Assembly: GCF_003386535.1 (NCBI RefSeq)
Contig: NZ_QTTN01000034.1
Span: 1-64,000, forward strand
Direction of reading: 5' to 3'
Source of the DNA: Paenibacillus taihuensis
GTDB taxonomy: Bacteria > Bacillota > Bacilli > Paenibacillales > Paenibacillaceae
Length of the DNA: 64,000 bases
This document shows positions 1 to 11,075 of this stretch, piece by piece. A program made the translations under genes and the position numbers. How positions within the stretch are numbered: the first letter of the stretch is position 1; every line of letters starts with the position of its first letter. The notes under the pieces are model-generated. The model was not told where the DNA came from and did not search any database. It saw only the letters and a list, made by a program, of their open reading frames with translations.

Positions 1-36
1 ACATCCCCGTTTCAGATCTCAGCTTCTTATTAAAAC

Positions 37-85
37 ACAAAACCCGCAAGATGGACACTTTTTTCAAAGTGTCCATCTTGCGGGT
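37..85 (-). terminator. Rho-independent terminator after yajC
   Basis: A perfect 20-bp inverted repeat (42-61 with 66-85, loop TTTC) is followed on the minus strand by a T-rich stretch. It lies about 60 bases past the yajC stop and would end the tgt/queA/yajC transcript. Confidence 0.85.
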
Positions 86-144
86 CACAGTTCAGTCTGA
101 ACTGGCGGGGCCGCTTTCTGTAACGCTGTATACTTGTGAAAGAG

Positions 145-477
145 TTAAGCTTTAATGTTGTCTGCCTTCTCTTCCTTCTTCTCCACGACTGGCGCCGGTG
201 CTGCTTGTACAGCTGCGCTTGCGGATACGACGTTGTTGATTGCGCTGCGATCAAACGTAATCTTCGTTGCGTCGTTTACGCGCAACACAACCGTGTCGTC
301 GGTAAGCTCAAGAATCGTACCGTGCATGCCGCCGATCGTGACGATCTTGTCGCCTTTCTTGATCCCGCTAAGCATGAGGTTACGCTGCTTCGACTTACGC
401 TGCTGCGGGCGAATGAGCAAGAAGTAGAATACCGCAAACATAAGTACAAATGGAAGTATCGATGCTGCTCCTGACAT
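145..477 (-). CDS. yajC: Preprotein translocase accessory subunit YajC
   Basis: YajC is a small membrane protein that associates with SecDF and the SecYEG translocon and assists protein export. The 110-residue product has one N-terminal membrane segment (about residues 5-21) followed by the family hallmark IRPQQRK, and then a small cytoplasmic domain with KKGDKIVTIGG and GxxGTI. The tail is rich in Ala, Pro, Lys and Glu, as is common in the family. It is the last gene after queA and tgt, the same order as in B. subtilis and many other bacteria. A strong terminator follows. Length and motifs match the family. Confidence 0.95.
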   Translation of the reverse strand: MSGAASILPFVLMFAVFYFLLIRPQQRKSKQRNLMLSGIKKGDKIVTIGGMHGTILELTDDTVVLRVNDATKITFDRSAINNVVSASAAVQAAPAPVVEKKEEKADNIKA

Positions 478-501
478 AATAGATTCACCTCTTTCCTCAA
501 A

Positions 502-2705
<2,204 letters not shown>

Positions 2706-2714
2706 AGGTTATTG

Positions 2715-4895
2715 TCATTCCTTAACGATCTGCACGTCTTTATAGTAGTATTGCATTATATATTTATAGTCATACCCAAGCTCTGCCAATCCGCGAGCTC
2801 CGTACTGTGACAGACCGACGCCATGGCCATTGCCTCCGCCTTCGAAGCGGAAGCCCGGCTCCTTCGTCGCAGCCCGAACTTGTCCATCTCCACTCAGGAT
2901 AAAATAGTTCGGCTCCTTCAATTCTCGTGCCGAGCCGTCTCCCCCTTGGATATAAACAGAACCGCCGTCCGCAGGAAGATTGCGTACGGAATCATCTGCC
3001 CCCGACATCGTCACTCTCGCCGTCTCGTCGATCGTGAACAATGTGCTCGGCAAGCCGCCGAATGCAGAACGGAATCCGTCCGGGTTCTTCACTTGCAGCT
3101 TCTGCCCGTTGACCATAATTTCAGTCGGTCTGCCGGAAGGTCCGCGCTGGCTGACTTCAAGCGTCGATATCTTCCCGCTGATCGCCTTCTGAAGCTTCCC
3201 TTGCGTAAACCCGAGCAATGTATCGGCCGAGTACGTACCGCGCACCCACGACATCTCATTAGACTGCGTCACCTTGTCCAACTGAACAACCAGCGAGCCG
3301 CTGTTGACCGAATCTACGATGGGCACGTCGTCTTGAATGAGCGGGATTGGACGGACCTTCGAACCGTCTGACTTGACGCGCAGCAGAGGTTGCCCGCTCG
3401 CCGAGAATTGGTCAGTCGTATCAAGCAGATCCTCACGCATATAACCGACAGAACCGTCCGGTGTTACGATGCGATACCACTTGTAGAGCCCCTTCTCCGA
3501 AACTTCATCCGGACTTGTGACGCTCTTCAAGTAAGCAACATCGCTTCCCCAAATTTCTTTGGAATCCGCCGTAACGCCTCCTGCGCTTGAGGAAAATACC
3601 GTCTCGATCAGCTTCCCATTATACATCGCCACTTCGCCGTTTGTCGCATCAACCGCAGCGATCGTCGTCGGCTTCTCGGAGCCGATGCCCCCATAAGCCT
3701 GACTTAGTGTCGTATCGACGACATGCGCGATTTGAAATCCGAACCCTTGATAAAGGGCATATGTACGCGCCGCAATCGCTTGCGATTTCAGCGCTTCTGC
3801 CGGCCAGGACGCAGGCATCTCTGCACCGACTACAGCATAGACGTACTGCTCGAATGGCAGCTCATTAATAACAGCGAGCTTGTTGTTCAGCCCGCTCACC
3901 TCGAAGCTCCCCCGATAGCTGCGATTATATCGCTCGGTTAGCTTAATGCCCGTTGCCCCTGTTGTGGAAACCCACAGCTTCGCGCCTGCAGCAGGAACCG
4001 AATAGAGTGCAACCGGAGGCTTGGAGGCCGACTCAGCTGTCGTGTAATCGTCACGGATCAGCGAATAGATCGATGCTGCATCTGTCACACGCAGTGCCAG
4101 AGCGGGGTTCGCTTGCAGCGCCCCTGCCTTCGCCTTGCTAAGCGCCGTCTGGTCGCTTTCGGCACCGATCAGTACCGTGTACACTGCAGCTGCGCTGCCT
4201 GTCTGTTTCAATGCTGCATAAGCCTCGGCGCCGCTCGCGCTAAGCGCTCCAGCCGCTTTTACCGCATCGCTCTTCGACGCGTACGTCATACCGGTCTCCA
4301 GATGCAGCGGACCGATCAAGCTGGCGTTGCTTGATTTGCCGGCATAGCTGGCGACTGTTGCGTCTTTGAGCCAGCGGTCAGCCGCCGACTTCGCTTCCGC
4401 CGCCGTCCCGTAGGAGCCTTCAAGGATCTGATAGACTTTGCCTCTCGGATCACTTGACGCCGTCATCATGCCCGACCCGCCCATAGCCTTCAGCCGCTTG
4501 ATCAGAGCAAGCGCCGTCTGGTAATTCGTCGTCTCCAGCAGCATTGGCTTGTAATCATCCATCGTGAATCGGATCATCTCGCCGCTCGCTGTTTCGAACA
4601 TTGGTATGACGCCTGACGGCAGCCTCAGACCAACCTGCAGTGCCGCTGCTGAACTGAACGAAGCTGCAGCGGTATTCAGCTTGTACTTGCTCGTATCGAG
4701 GAATATCCCAACGCGTATCGTATCCAGATGAGGTACAGCCGCTCCGTTAGATGGGAGCGCCGTCCACACGGAAAGTCCAATTACACCAGCCAAAATCGCG
4801 GTAACCGTTCGCATCGTCTTCGGCATCGGAAACTGCATTCGTGCCGGCTCCTTCGTCTCGTTCGTATGAACGTTAACGCCATTCATCGGCCTCAT
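2715..4895 (-). CDS. SpoIID/LytB domain protein
   Basis: This is an exported SpoIID/LytB-family protein of about 726 residues. A signal-like hydrophobic stretch sits near the N-terminus (TVTAILAGVIGLSVW), followed by two segments resembling SPOR/peptidoglycan-binding repeats. The SpoIID/LytB core contains ELPFEQYVYAVVGAEMP and AARTYALY; the Glu in GAEMP matches the catalytic Glu of SpoIID lytic transglycosylases. The C-terminus carries GHGVGLSQYGARGLAE, also typical of the family. It probably remodels peptidoglycan during sporulation or growth. It is not spoIID itself, which is shorter and lies elsewhere in relatives. The start at 4895 or 4886 is preferred because AGGAGG lies just upstream; a longer upstream reading is possible. 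Confidence 0.85.
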   Translation of the reverse strand: MRPMNGVNVHTNETKEPARMQFPMPKTMRTVTAILAGVIGLSVWTALPSNGAAVPHLDTIRVGIFLDTSKYKLNTAAASFSSAAALQVGLRLPSGVIPMFETASGEMIRFTMDDYKPMLLETTNYQTALALIKRLKAMGGSGMMTASSDPRGKVYQILEGSYGTAAEAKSAADRWLKDATVASYAGKSSNASLIGPLHLETGMTYASKSDAVKAAGALSASGAEAYAALKQTGSAAAVYTVLIGAESDQTALSKAKAGALQANPALALRVTDAASIYSLIRDDYTTAESASKPPVALYSVPAAGAKLWVSTTGATGIKLTERYNRSYRGSFEVSGLNNKLAVINELPFEQYVYAVVGAEMPASWPAEALKSQAIAARTYALYQGFGFQIAHVVDTTLSQAYGGIGSEKPTTIAAVDATNGEVAMYNGKLIETVFSSSAGGVTADSKEIWGSDVAYLKSVTSPDEVSEKGLYKWYRIVTPDGSVGYMREDLLDTTDQFSASGQPLLRVKSDGSKVRPIPLIQDDVPIVDSVNSGSLVVQLDKVTQSNEMSWVRGTYSADTLLGFTQGKLQKAISGKISTLEVSQRGPSGRPTEIMVNGQKLQVKNPDGFRSAFGGLPSTLFTIDETARVTMSGADDSVRNLPADGGSVYIQGGDGSARELKEPNYFILSGDGQVRAATKEPGFRFEGGGNGHGVGLSQYGARGLAELGYDYKYIMQYYYKDVQIVKE

Positions 4896-4909
4896 TATCC
4901 TCCTCGCAC

Positions 4910-5356
4910 TTAATCCTTTCGCGGCAGCGAACAAGCCCCTTCATGGCAGCTTTGGTCCGCTTTGCCGAACCATTCATAGCGTCTTGCTGCAATAATCCGG
5001 TACAAGCCATCAGCAGCAATGCGCAGGCCTGGTACACGGTACAGCCACGCCAGCCATCGCAGCCCTCTCGTCGTTCGCAGAATACGGACAATGCCTGCCG
5101 CTCCGGCATGCAGCGTCCCATTCATCTCTACGACATGAATCTTCGTTAGCAGCTGTTCGGTTGAAACATGATCAAGACCAGGAACCGTCTCATACGTCTC
5201 TTCCAGCGCTTGCACGGCGATAAAACGAATGGTCGCGCTAGACTGCAGCTCCTTCAAGCGCTTCACACTTGCCAAACATAAATTGCATTCTCCGTCATAC
5301 AGGACAATCAGCTTCTCGCGACTTCGCTCCTCCGACTGTTTCTGTTCTCGGGCCAT
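4910..5356 (-). CDS. DCC-family thiol-disulfide oxidoreductase (DUF393)
   Basis: A 148-residue protein with the family signature YDGECNLCLASV, a CxxC-like site at the N-terminus as in the DCC/DUF393 family, whose members are thought to be thiol-disulfide oxidoreductases. The rest has the family pattern, including IRFIAVQ and a hydrophobic patch around LRWLAWLYRVPGLR. The C-terminus has two extra Cys (SCHEGAC). Its ATG overlaps the ruvB stop codon (TAATG), so it is likely translated with ruvB. The substrate is unknown, and the location beside ruvB does not indicate one. Confidence 0.8.
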   Translation of the reverse strand: MAREQKQSEERSREKLIVLYDGECNLCLASVKRLKELQSSATIRFIAVQALEETYETVPGLDHVSTEQLLTKIHVVEMNGTLHAGAAGIVRILRTTRGLRWLAWLYRVPGLRIAADGLYRIIAARRYEWFGKADQSCHEGACSLPRKD

Positions 5357-6411
5357 TAGAGGATGACGCCTCCTTCATCGGTATCGCTTTCCTGCTCCGC
5401 AGCGCCGCCTTTCTCTTCCGGAACGGGCAGCCCGAGATGCCGGTAAGCAAGGGGCGTCACCATCCGGCCGCGCGGTGTGCGCTGCAGGAAACCGATTTGC
5501 ATCAAATACGGTTCATACACATCTTCAATCGTCTGGCCTTCTTCACCGATCGTCGCCGCGATCGTATCGAGCCCTACAGGTCCGCCGCGATAGATCGTAA
5601 TCATCGCGCGGAGCATCTTATGGTCGATGCTGTCGAGGCCGAGCGGATCGACTTGAATGAGGCTCAGAGCGGATCGCGCCAATTCATGCGTCACAATGCC
5701 GTCGCCCCGGACTTGCGCGAAATCACGCACCCGCTTGAGCAGACGGTTCGCAATCCGCGGCGTTCCGCGGGAACGCATCGCAATCTCTTGCGCAGCTTCA
5801 CCGATAATGCTCACGCCGAGAATTTCCGACGCACGCGAGACGATAAATGCCAGCTCATCGACCGTGTAGAACTCGAGCCGGCTTACAACGCCGAAACGGT
5901 CGCGAAGCGGAGCCGACAAGAGGCCTGCCCGCGTCGTCGCCCCGATCAGCGTGAACGGCGGCAAGTCGAGGCGAACCGATCTTGCGCTCGGGCCTTTGCC
6001 GATCATAATATCAAGCGCGAAGTCCTCCATCGCCGGATAGAGCACTTCCTCTACCGTACGGTGGAGTCGGTGAATCTCGTCGATGAACAGCACATCGCCT
6101 TCCTGCAGGTTCGTCAGCAGCGCGGCAAGATCGCCTGGGCGCTCAATTGCCGGTCCGCTCGTCGTACGCAGATTAACGCCAAGCTCGTTGGCGATGATAT
6201 TCGAGAGCGTCGTCTTGCCAAGCCCCGGCGGCCCGTACAATAGCACGTGATCCAGCGCTTCCTTGCGCAGCTTCGCCGCTTCGATAAAGACTTTCAAATT
6301 CTCTTTCACTTGCGATTGGCCGATATACTCAGACAAATAGCGGGGACGTAAACTAAACTCCACCGCTTGATCTTCCATCATGAGGTTGGCGGAAATTATC
6401 CGATCGTCCAT
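5356..6411 (-). CDS. ruvB: Holliday junction branch migration ATPase RuvB
   Basis: RuvB is the hexameric AAA+ motor that drives branch migration of Holliday junctions with RuvA. The 351-residue product has the Walker A motif GPPGLGKTT, Walker B FIDEIHR, sensor 1 (GATTRAG) and the C-terminal winged-helix domain with [10 protein letters not shown]. The ATG is preceded by GAAGGAGG with good spacing. It follows ruvA and ruvC in one operon (ruvC-ruvA-ruvB), and a DCC-family gene overlaps its stop codon. Confidence 0.98.
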   Translation of the reverse strand: MDDRIISANLMMEDQAVEFSLRPRYLSEYIGQSQVKENLKVFIEAAKLRKEALDHVLLYGPPGLGKTTLSNIIANELGVNLRTTSGPAIERPGDLAALLTNLQEGDVLFIDEIHRLHRTVEEVLYPAMEDFALDIMIGKGPSARSVRLDLPPFTLIGATTRAGLLSAPLRDRFGVVSRLEFYTVDELAFIVSRASEILGVSIIGEAAQEIAMRSRGTPRIANRLLKRVRDFAQVRGDGIVTHELARSALSLIQVDPLGLDSIDHKMLRAMITIYRGGPVGLDTIAATIGEEGQTIEDVYEPYLMQIGFLQRTPRGRMVTPLAYRHLGLPVPEEKGGAAEQESDTDEGGVIL

Positions 6412-6430
6412 TTACGCTTACCTCCTTCAA

Positions 6431-7063
6431 TCAGCCTTTGAACAGCTGCTGCAATGCCCGCTTCATGAGCGCATCAACGGTTTCATTCGGCACTTCGGTC
6501 TGCTTCATGCTCTGCCATGCGCGGTCAAGCTCTGCCGCGGTATAACCAAGCGCCATGAGCGCTTCACGCGCCTCTCGCCATACTTCTCCGCCTTCGAACA
6601 GCGTGCCGCTTGTGCCCGCATCATCAAGCGAGACGGCTGCTGCCGCGAAGCTGAATCCGCCTGGAATATGATCGAGCTTATCCTTCAGATCAAGCACCAT
6701 CCGCTGCGCGGTCTTCTTGCCAATGCCCGGCAGCTTCGTAAGGAACGTCAAGTTCTCTTGCTGAATCGCCGCTGCAATCGTCTCCGGCTTGCCGCCTGCG
6801 AGAATGCCGAGCGCAACGCGCGGACCGATGCCCGAAACGTCAAGCAGCTTGCGGAACATCGCCTGCTCCTCGCGGTTCGAGAAGCCGAACAGCAGATTCG
6901 CATCCTCACGCACATGGTGATGCGTGTATATCGTAACCACATCTTCGCTCTTCACAAAAGCATACGGATTCGGCGTAAACACCTGATAGCCGATATCACG
7001 CACATCTACGACGACATATTCCGTATCCAAATGGACGACACGGCCGCGAATATAATCGATCAT
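6431..7063 (-). CDS. ruvA: Holliday junction DNA-binding subunit RuvA
   Basis: RuvA binds four-way junctions as a tetramer and loads RuvB. The 210-residue product begins MIDYIRGRV, has the OB-fold N-terminal domain, two helix-hairpin-helix motifs (SGIGPRVAL and LPGIGKKTAQR) and the small C-terminal domain that contacts RuvB (LMALGYTAAE). Its start codon overlaps the ruvC stop by 4 bases (ATGA), showing translational coupling. Length is normal. Confidence 0.97.
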   Translation of the reverse strand: MIDYIRGRVVHLDTEYVVVDVRDIGYQVFTPNPYAFVKSEDVVTIYTHHHVREDANLLFGFSNREEQAMFRKLLDVSGIGPRVALGILAGGKPETIAAAIQQENLTFLTKLPGIGKKTAQRMVLDLKDKLDHIPGGFSFAAAAVSLDDAGTSGTLFEGGEVWREAREALMALGYTAAELDRAWQSMKQTEVPNETVDALMKRALQQLFKG

Positions 7064-7563
7064 CCTCGGTTCACCTCGTTTATTTTATGTGTCAGAACCG
7101 ACGAATGGGCATGGCAAATCGCCACCGCGAGCGCATCCGCAACGTCATCAGGCTTCGGAATGGCGGACAGCTTCAGGAACATCTTCACCATCTCTTGCAC
7201 CTGACGCTTCTCGGCTTTGCCGTAGCCGACAATAGCTTGTTTCACCTGCAGCGGCGTATATTCCGTCACCGGCAGTCCGCGCTGCGCAGCGGCAAGAATC
7301 ATGACGCCGCGTGCCTGACCGACCGAGAATGCTGTCGTGACGTTCTTGTTGAAGAACAGCTTCTCCACCGCAACGGTGTCAGGTTTGTAACGATCAATAA
7401 GTGCGCAGGTTGATTCGTAAACCTGCTTGAGCCGCTCCTCTTGAGGCGTATGCGCCTCCGTCTGAATGCAGCCGTATTGAACGGGAACGAGCTTGCTCCC
7501 GATTTTGTCAATAAATCCGAAACCGACAATCGCAATCCCCGGATCGATACCTAATACGCGCAA
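7060..7563 (-). CDS. ruvC: Holliday junction resolvase RuvC
   Basis: RuvC is the dimeric endonuclease that cleaves Holliday junctions. The 167-residue product starts MRVLGIDPG, giving the first catalytic Asp, followed by the catalytic Glu in VEKLFF and the C-terminal acidic pair in DDVADALAVAI. The start codon is TTG with GGGGAGAG upstream. It is the first gene of ruvC-ruvA-ruvB. B. subtilis has only ruvAB at this site, so the presence of ruvC here is a lineage difference. Confidence 0.95.
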   Translation of the reverse strand: MRVLGIDPGIAIVGFGFIDKIGSKLVPVQYGCIQTEAHTPQEERLKQVYESTCALIDRYKPDTVAVEKLFFNKNVTTAFSVGQARGVMILAAAQRGLPVTEYTPLQVKQAIVGYGKAEKRQVQEMVKMFLKLSAIPKPDDVADALAVAICHAHSSVLTHKINEVNRG

Positions 7564-7618
7564 ATCTACTCTCTCCCCAGGCCAACTTCATCCTTCTATC
7601 AAAAATTGGCTTCCCCCC

Positions 7619-7647
7619 ATTATATCAAATGATGAGCAGTATGAGAA
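7619..7647 (-). promoter_or_regulatory. Candidate sigma-A promoter for ruvC-ruvA-ruvB
   Basis: On the minus strand a TTCTCA box (7642-7647) is separated by 17 bases from a perfect TATAAT (7619-7624). It lies between the group II intron and ruvC, so the operon would have its own promoter. The -35 box is weak. Confidence 0.5.
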
Positions 7648-7680
7648 CACGCGTTTTGTCCCCCGAATCGGCGGCAGGCA

Positions 7681-8336
7681 ATCGAGTAGGAGGGGGCTGC
7701 TAGCCCCCGACCTCTCACACCACCGTACGTACGGTCCCGTATACGGCGGTTCGTCAAACTTGCCCAACCATGACCACACCATGACCACATGGTTGATGGG
7801 AGGAGTGGCGGTTCATGCCGGAGCCGATTAAGCCCACTTTTATGAGCCGTTCGGGCTTCACCCTTCTTTCTCATAACGTGTTCCAAATTTGGAATTCTGC
7901 TCTTGAACACCTGCTCACGAAATCCCCGCTTATTTCCACTGTCTGACGTTCGGTCCTTCCGTATTTCTACGTACTATGACCTCTGCTGACTTCTGCCAGT
8001 GTAGTCTTGCCTTCCGACAAGGGTTATTCCGAAGGAACACTTGGGCCTTCTTCACTTTCTGACAGATCTCCCCGGGTAAGAGCGATAACTTTCATTCCAT
8101 GTACCCGCCCAATTTACTGCTGTATCCCTTGGCTGTATGGGGCTTTGTCTTGTCTTGGAGACTCGCCCAGATACAACAGCCTCACCTTGGGTTCGTGGTC
8201 CTCGGGTCGGAACTTTGCCGCCGGCTTCCTTCAGATCCCACCTCACGGTCGGCACCCTTGCCTTAGGCTAACGGTTGGTACAGCCAACCTCCGTTCAGGA
8301 CTTTCACCTTAGAGTTATCGCCCATGCCGGGCGCAC
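7681..8336 (-). mobile_element. ORF-less group IIC intron
   Basis: On the minus strand this 656-base element starts GTGCGCCCGG (8336-8327), a standard bacterial group II intron 5' end, and ends in CTACTCGAT at 7681. A 34-base domain V lies at 7719-7752: ACCGCCGTA pairs with TACGGTGGT-type sequence around a bulge. A domain VI hairpin (7692-7708) precedes the 3' end. Internal segments such as TTACCCGGGGAGATCTG and GCAGAAGTCAGCAGAGGTCA resemble group IIC ribozymes like the Oceanobacillus iheyensis intron. It sits 4 bases past the bofC terminator hairpin, the usual target of class C introns. Domain IV holds no reverse transcriptase: only about 250 bases lie between domain III-like sequence and domain V, with no long reading frame. 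It is therefore a deletion derivative, perhaps still splicing-competent. Confidence 0.88.
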
Positions 8337-8340
8337 AAGA

Positions 8341-8374
8341 AGAAGGACGGACCGGGTTACCGGACCGTCCTTCT
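8341..8374 (-). terminator. Terminator after bofC (intron target hairpin)
   Basis: AGAAGGACGG pairs with CCGTCCTTCT, extended past one mismatch by CCGG/CCGG. The hairpin lies 16 bases after the bofC stop. The T-run that should follow is interrupted after TCTT by the group II intron. Confidence 0.8.
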
Positions 8375-8389
8375 AGCTGTTTGCTCTGG

Positions 8390-9043
8390 TCAAAACGACC
8401 GTTTCATCACTTTCTCGACCTTCTCATTGCGGTCGAGCGCATAATCGCTGAACGTTGAAATCACACTGTTGAACTCATCTTTATCCGTGATGCGGATGCC
8501 GTTCATGAGCTGGTCAATCCGCTCCTTAGGCAGGCTGCTCTCCATGTAGTGAACATCGAGCTGGAAGAAGGTACGCATCACCTTCTTCTCCTTCGGCGAG
8601 CCGTCGAACAGCGTCAAATTCCCCGCCTTATCGAGGCTGATATAACCGTTGCGCTTGCAGGATTCGGATAAATCGTCGATGCGCTGTTCCATGACAACTG
8701 CACCGTCCGCATGCATGACCGCATTCCACTCCGGATGCTGCGAAAGCATGCGGAGCGCGGCTTTGGCACTCATTTTGCCGAGCGTTTTCATCTCGTCACC
8801 GCATAAGTAGATCATACGCAGCCTCACATTGACCTGTTCGGACTGCCCCGATAGTGTCTCGATGACACTGTTAGGAGCGTCATTCTGAGGCTGAGGCTTG
8901 TCCGGTTCAGCAGCAGCTGCACTGCCGCCCGTATAGCTGCTGATTAGTATCAATACGGCAGCGATTATACTGCCAAGCTGCCATATCGGGCGGCGGGAAC
9001 GGCGCAGTTTCTGTTTTATTTTTTTCCACAGGCTGAATTCCAT
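8390..9043 (-). CDS. bofC: BofC, intercompartmental sporulation signalling protein
   Basis: BofC is made in the forespore and restrains SpoIVB-dependent activation of pro-sigma-K in the mother cell. The 217-residue product has a positively charged N-terminus, a membrane/signal segment (about residues 20-45, IIAAVLILISSYTG), a linker and a C-terminal domain matching BofC: RMIYLCGDEMKTLGK in the first half and NGYISLDKAGNLTLFDG in the second. The ATG is preceded by AAGGGG. Its position beside the ruv operon is the same as in B. subtilis. The terminator after it carries the group II intron. Confidence 0.9.
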   Translation of the reverse strand: MEFSLWKKIKQKLRRSRRPIWQLGSIIAAVLILISSYTGGSAAAAEPDKPQPQNDAPNSVIETLSGQSEQVNVRLRMIYLCGDEMKTLGKMSAKAALRMLSQHPEWNAVMHADGAVVMEQRIDDLSESCKRNGYISLDKAGNLTLFDGSPKEKKVMRTFFQLDVHYMESSLPKERIDQLMNGIRITDKDEFNSVISTFSDYALDRNEKVEKVMKRSF

Positions 9044-9133
9044 GTTGGGAACTCCCCTTTTTACCTTTTTTGCTAGTTTTTCATTAGCGCTGGAGAAATA
9101 TGCATGGATTTCTTATAAAGTTATCCCCTTGCC

Positions 9134-9187
9134 AAAAAGCCCCGGCTTGCGCTCGGCATACGAGATGCCAATCGCTAACGCGGGGCT
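9134..9187 (-). terminator. Terminator after safA
   Basis: On the minus strand AGCCCCG pairs with CGGGGCT around a nested GGCAT/ATGCC hairpin, followed by TTTTT. It lies about 25 bases past the safA stop. Confidence 0.65.
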
Positions 9188-9209
9188 GTTTGATTATTGC
9201 TGGAGTCGA

Positions 9210-10898
9210 TTATTGATTAATCCATGGAAAGCTTCCGCGGCGTTTCGGTTTTGTCGTGCGCACGGTACGGATGACTGGCTTTTTCTTGCGAGCCACTTTC
9301 GCTTTCGGCGCATTCAACTCGATGTTCTCTTCATCAACAAGCTCTTCTTCGTCTTCGCGGCAGCCGCAGTTGCCATTCTTATCGTTTGCGCCTGCGACGA
9401 TTGGCGACACTTGACCGTTTCCCATGTAAGTGTAGCCTTGCGGTCCCATGTTTGCTGGCGATACCATCGAAGGGTCATAGCCGTAGCCATAGCCGCCTTG
9501 CGGGCCAACGTTAGCCGGGGATACCATCGAAGGGTCAAATCCGTAGCCATAACCGCCGTGTGGTCCCATTTCTGCTGGCGACACCATCGTTGGGTTGAAG
9601 CCATAACCGCCCTGTGGTCCCATCTCCGCTGGCGATACCATCCACGGGTTGAAGCCGTAACCGCCTTGTGGTCCCATTTCTGCTGGCGATACCATCGAAG
9701 GGTTAAAGCCGTAGCCGCCTTGTGGTCCCATCTCTGCTGGCGATACCATCGAAGGGTTGAAGCCGTAACCGCCTTGTGGTCCCATCTCTGCTGGCGATAC
9801 CATCGAAGGGTTATAGCCGTAACCGCCTTGTGGTCCCATCTCTGCTGGCGATACCATCGAAGGGTTATAACCATAGCTTGGCGCGCCCCATGGCAATGTC
9901 ATTGGAGGACCCCATTCCGGCCCTTCTTGTGCAGGGCTAACTGCAGTCGGTCCCATGTCGAAGCCATAGCTGCCCCCTGTTGATGCTGGGGACACTGCCG
10001 TCGGGAAGCCGTAGCCGCCTCCTGTCGATGCTGGCGATACCGCTGCCATGTTCATGCCGTAGCCGCCTGTCATCGCTGGCGACACCGCTGCCATGTTCAT
10101 GCCGTAGCCGCCTGTCATTTCCGGCGACACAACGGTCGGATTGCTGAAGCCATAGCCATGCTTCATCGGTCCTTGCGATGCCGGCGATACCGCTTCAGGC
10201 ATCTTCGGCATATCATAAAGCGACATCACTTCTGTTGCAGGCACGCCATACTGCTTAAACAGGTCAACATGCTGCTGCGCTTGGTATACTGGATATTTCT
10301 TCTCCACTACCGGCATTGGAGCTGGTAGCGGTGTAGGTACTGGTTCAGGAATCGGCATCGGAGTCGGTTCAACTGCTTCCGGAAGCACTTCTGGAATTGG
10401 CATTGGCATTGTGCTTGGCTTTTGGCCAGTTGGCTTCTTGCCTGTCGGGATCTTGCTCATCAAGCCTTGAACGCCTTGCATAACCGAGCTTGGCGACAGA
10501 TGATGGTGGTGGCCTGTGCCTTTACCGTTGTTCTCGCTCATCTCATGCATCATCATACCCGAAGAGCCCGGCGTCGGAATGTTCACGATCTCGCCTGTGA
10601 GCAGTACGTTCGGATTTTTAAGCTGCGGATTCGCTTTGATCATATCGCCGAGCGGAACGCCCCACGCCTTCGACAGCTTCCACAACGTGTCCCCTTGCTG
10701 CACAACATGCTGGTGCATGATGTCCATTTGGCCGTTATGATGATTCGAGCCAGTAGGGACTTTCACTTTCATGCCGATGTCGATTTGGTCCGGATTCGTG
10801 ATCTCCGGGTTAAGCTTAATGATTTCTTCCAGCGATACATTGTACTTCTGTGCAATTAGGTATAAGGTATCGCCTTTTTTTACAATATGGATTTTCAC
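9210..10898 (-). CDS. safA: SafA-like spore coat assembly protein with LysM domains and a repeat array
   Basis: SafA organises the inner spore coat and binds cortex peptidoglycan through LysM. The GTG at 10898 is chosen because AGGAGG lies 8 bases upstream; it gives a 562-residue protein starting MKIHIVKKGDTLYLIAQKY. Two N-terminal LysM domains follow each other (KKGDTLYLIA and QQGDTLWKLSKAWG, each ending in a VxVPT/VNIPT-like strand). A Pro/Met-rich linker leads to a long low-complexity region with at least 13 VSPA motifs, including eight near-identical 18-20 residue units (NPSMVSPAEMGPQGG type). The C-terminus has a CGCREDEEE segment and a basic tail. It sits beside bofC, as safA does in B. 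subtilis, but its repeats differ from the B. subtilis protein. Confidence 0.82.
   Translation of the reverse strand: MKIHIVKKGDTLYLIAQKYNVSLEEIIKLNPEITNPDQIDIGMKVKVPTGSNHHNGQMDIMHQHVVQQGDTLWKLSKAWGVPLGDMIKANPQLKNPNVLLTGEIVNIPTPGSSGMMMHEMSENNGKGTGHHHHLSPSSVMQGVQGLMSKIPTGKKPTGQKPSTMPMPIPEVLPEAVEPTPMPIPEPVPTPLPAPMPVVEKKYPVYQAQQHVDLFKQYGVPATEVMSLYDMPKMPEAVSPASQGPMKHGYGFSNPTVVSPEMTGGYGMNMAAVSPAMTGGYGMNMAAVSPASTGGGYGFPTAVSPASTGGSYGFDMGPTAVSPAQEGPEWGPPMTLPWGAPSYGYNPSMVSPAEMGPQGGYGYNPSMVSPAEMGPQGGYGFNPSMVSPAEMGPQGGYGFNPSMVSPAEMGPQGGYGFNPWMVSPAEMGPQGGYGFNPTMVSPAEMGPHGGYGYGFDPSMVSPANVGPQGGYGYGYDPSMVSPANMGPQGYTYMGNGQVSPIVAGANDKNGNCGCREDEEELVDEENIELNAPKAKVARKKKPVIRTVRTTKPKRRGSFPWINQ
9430..9880 (-). repeat. 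In-frame 54/60-bp tandem repeats in safA
   Basis: Eight coding repeats lie head to tail: six of 54 bases (18 residues, unit GYGFNPSMVSPAEMGPQG) and two longer ones of 60 bases with an extra Tyr-Gly. Copies are nearly identical at the DNA level, with most changes at the NP(S/W/T)M position and the YGY/YGF site, suggesting recent expansion. Confidence 0.9.
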
Positions 10899-11009
10899 CC
10901 GCTGAAACCTCCTGTCACGTTCATGCGCCTTACCCGAAAGACGCGGCAAACGCCCGTTATCAATCCCTACATCCTATGCATCAGCTAGGCGAGTGTCACC
11001 CATCCACAT

Positions 11010-11063
11010 AAAAAAAAGTTGAAGTCCTGTTGGCCTCTAAGCCTCACAGAACTTCAACTTTCC
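11010..11063 (-). terminator. Terminator after ilvE
   Basis: On the minus strand AGTTGAAGTTCTGTGAGGC pairs imperfectly with GCCAACAGGACTTCAACT and is followed by a run of seven or more T. It lies just after the ilvE stop and before the safA start. Confidence 0.85.
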
Positions 11064-11075
11064 GTTAATTTGCCG

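Noticed and set aside
7620-7910. Minus-strand frame of 96 codons within the intron
   Set aside because: It reads through domain V and VI of the group II intron and has no reverse transcriptase or maturase motif.
9042-9983. Long plus-strand open frame of 313 codons with repeated ALWSHLCWRYHRR-type units
   Set aside because: It is the antisense of the safA repeats; periodic coding DNA keeps the opposite frame open. It lacks a good ribosome binding site and overlaps safA completely.
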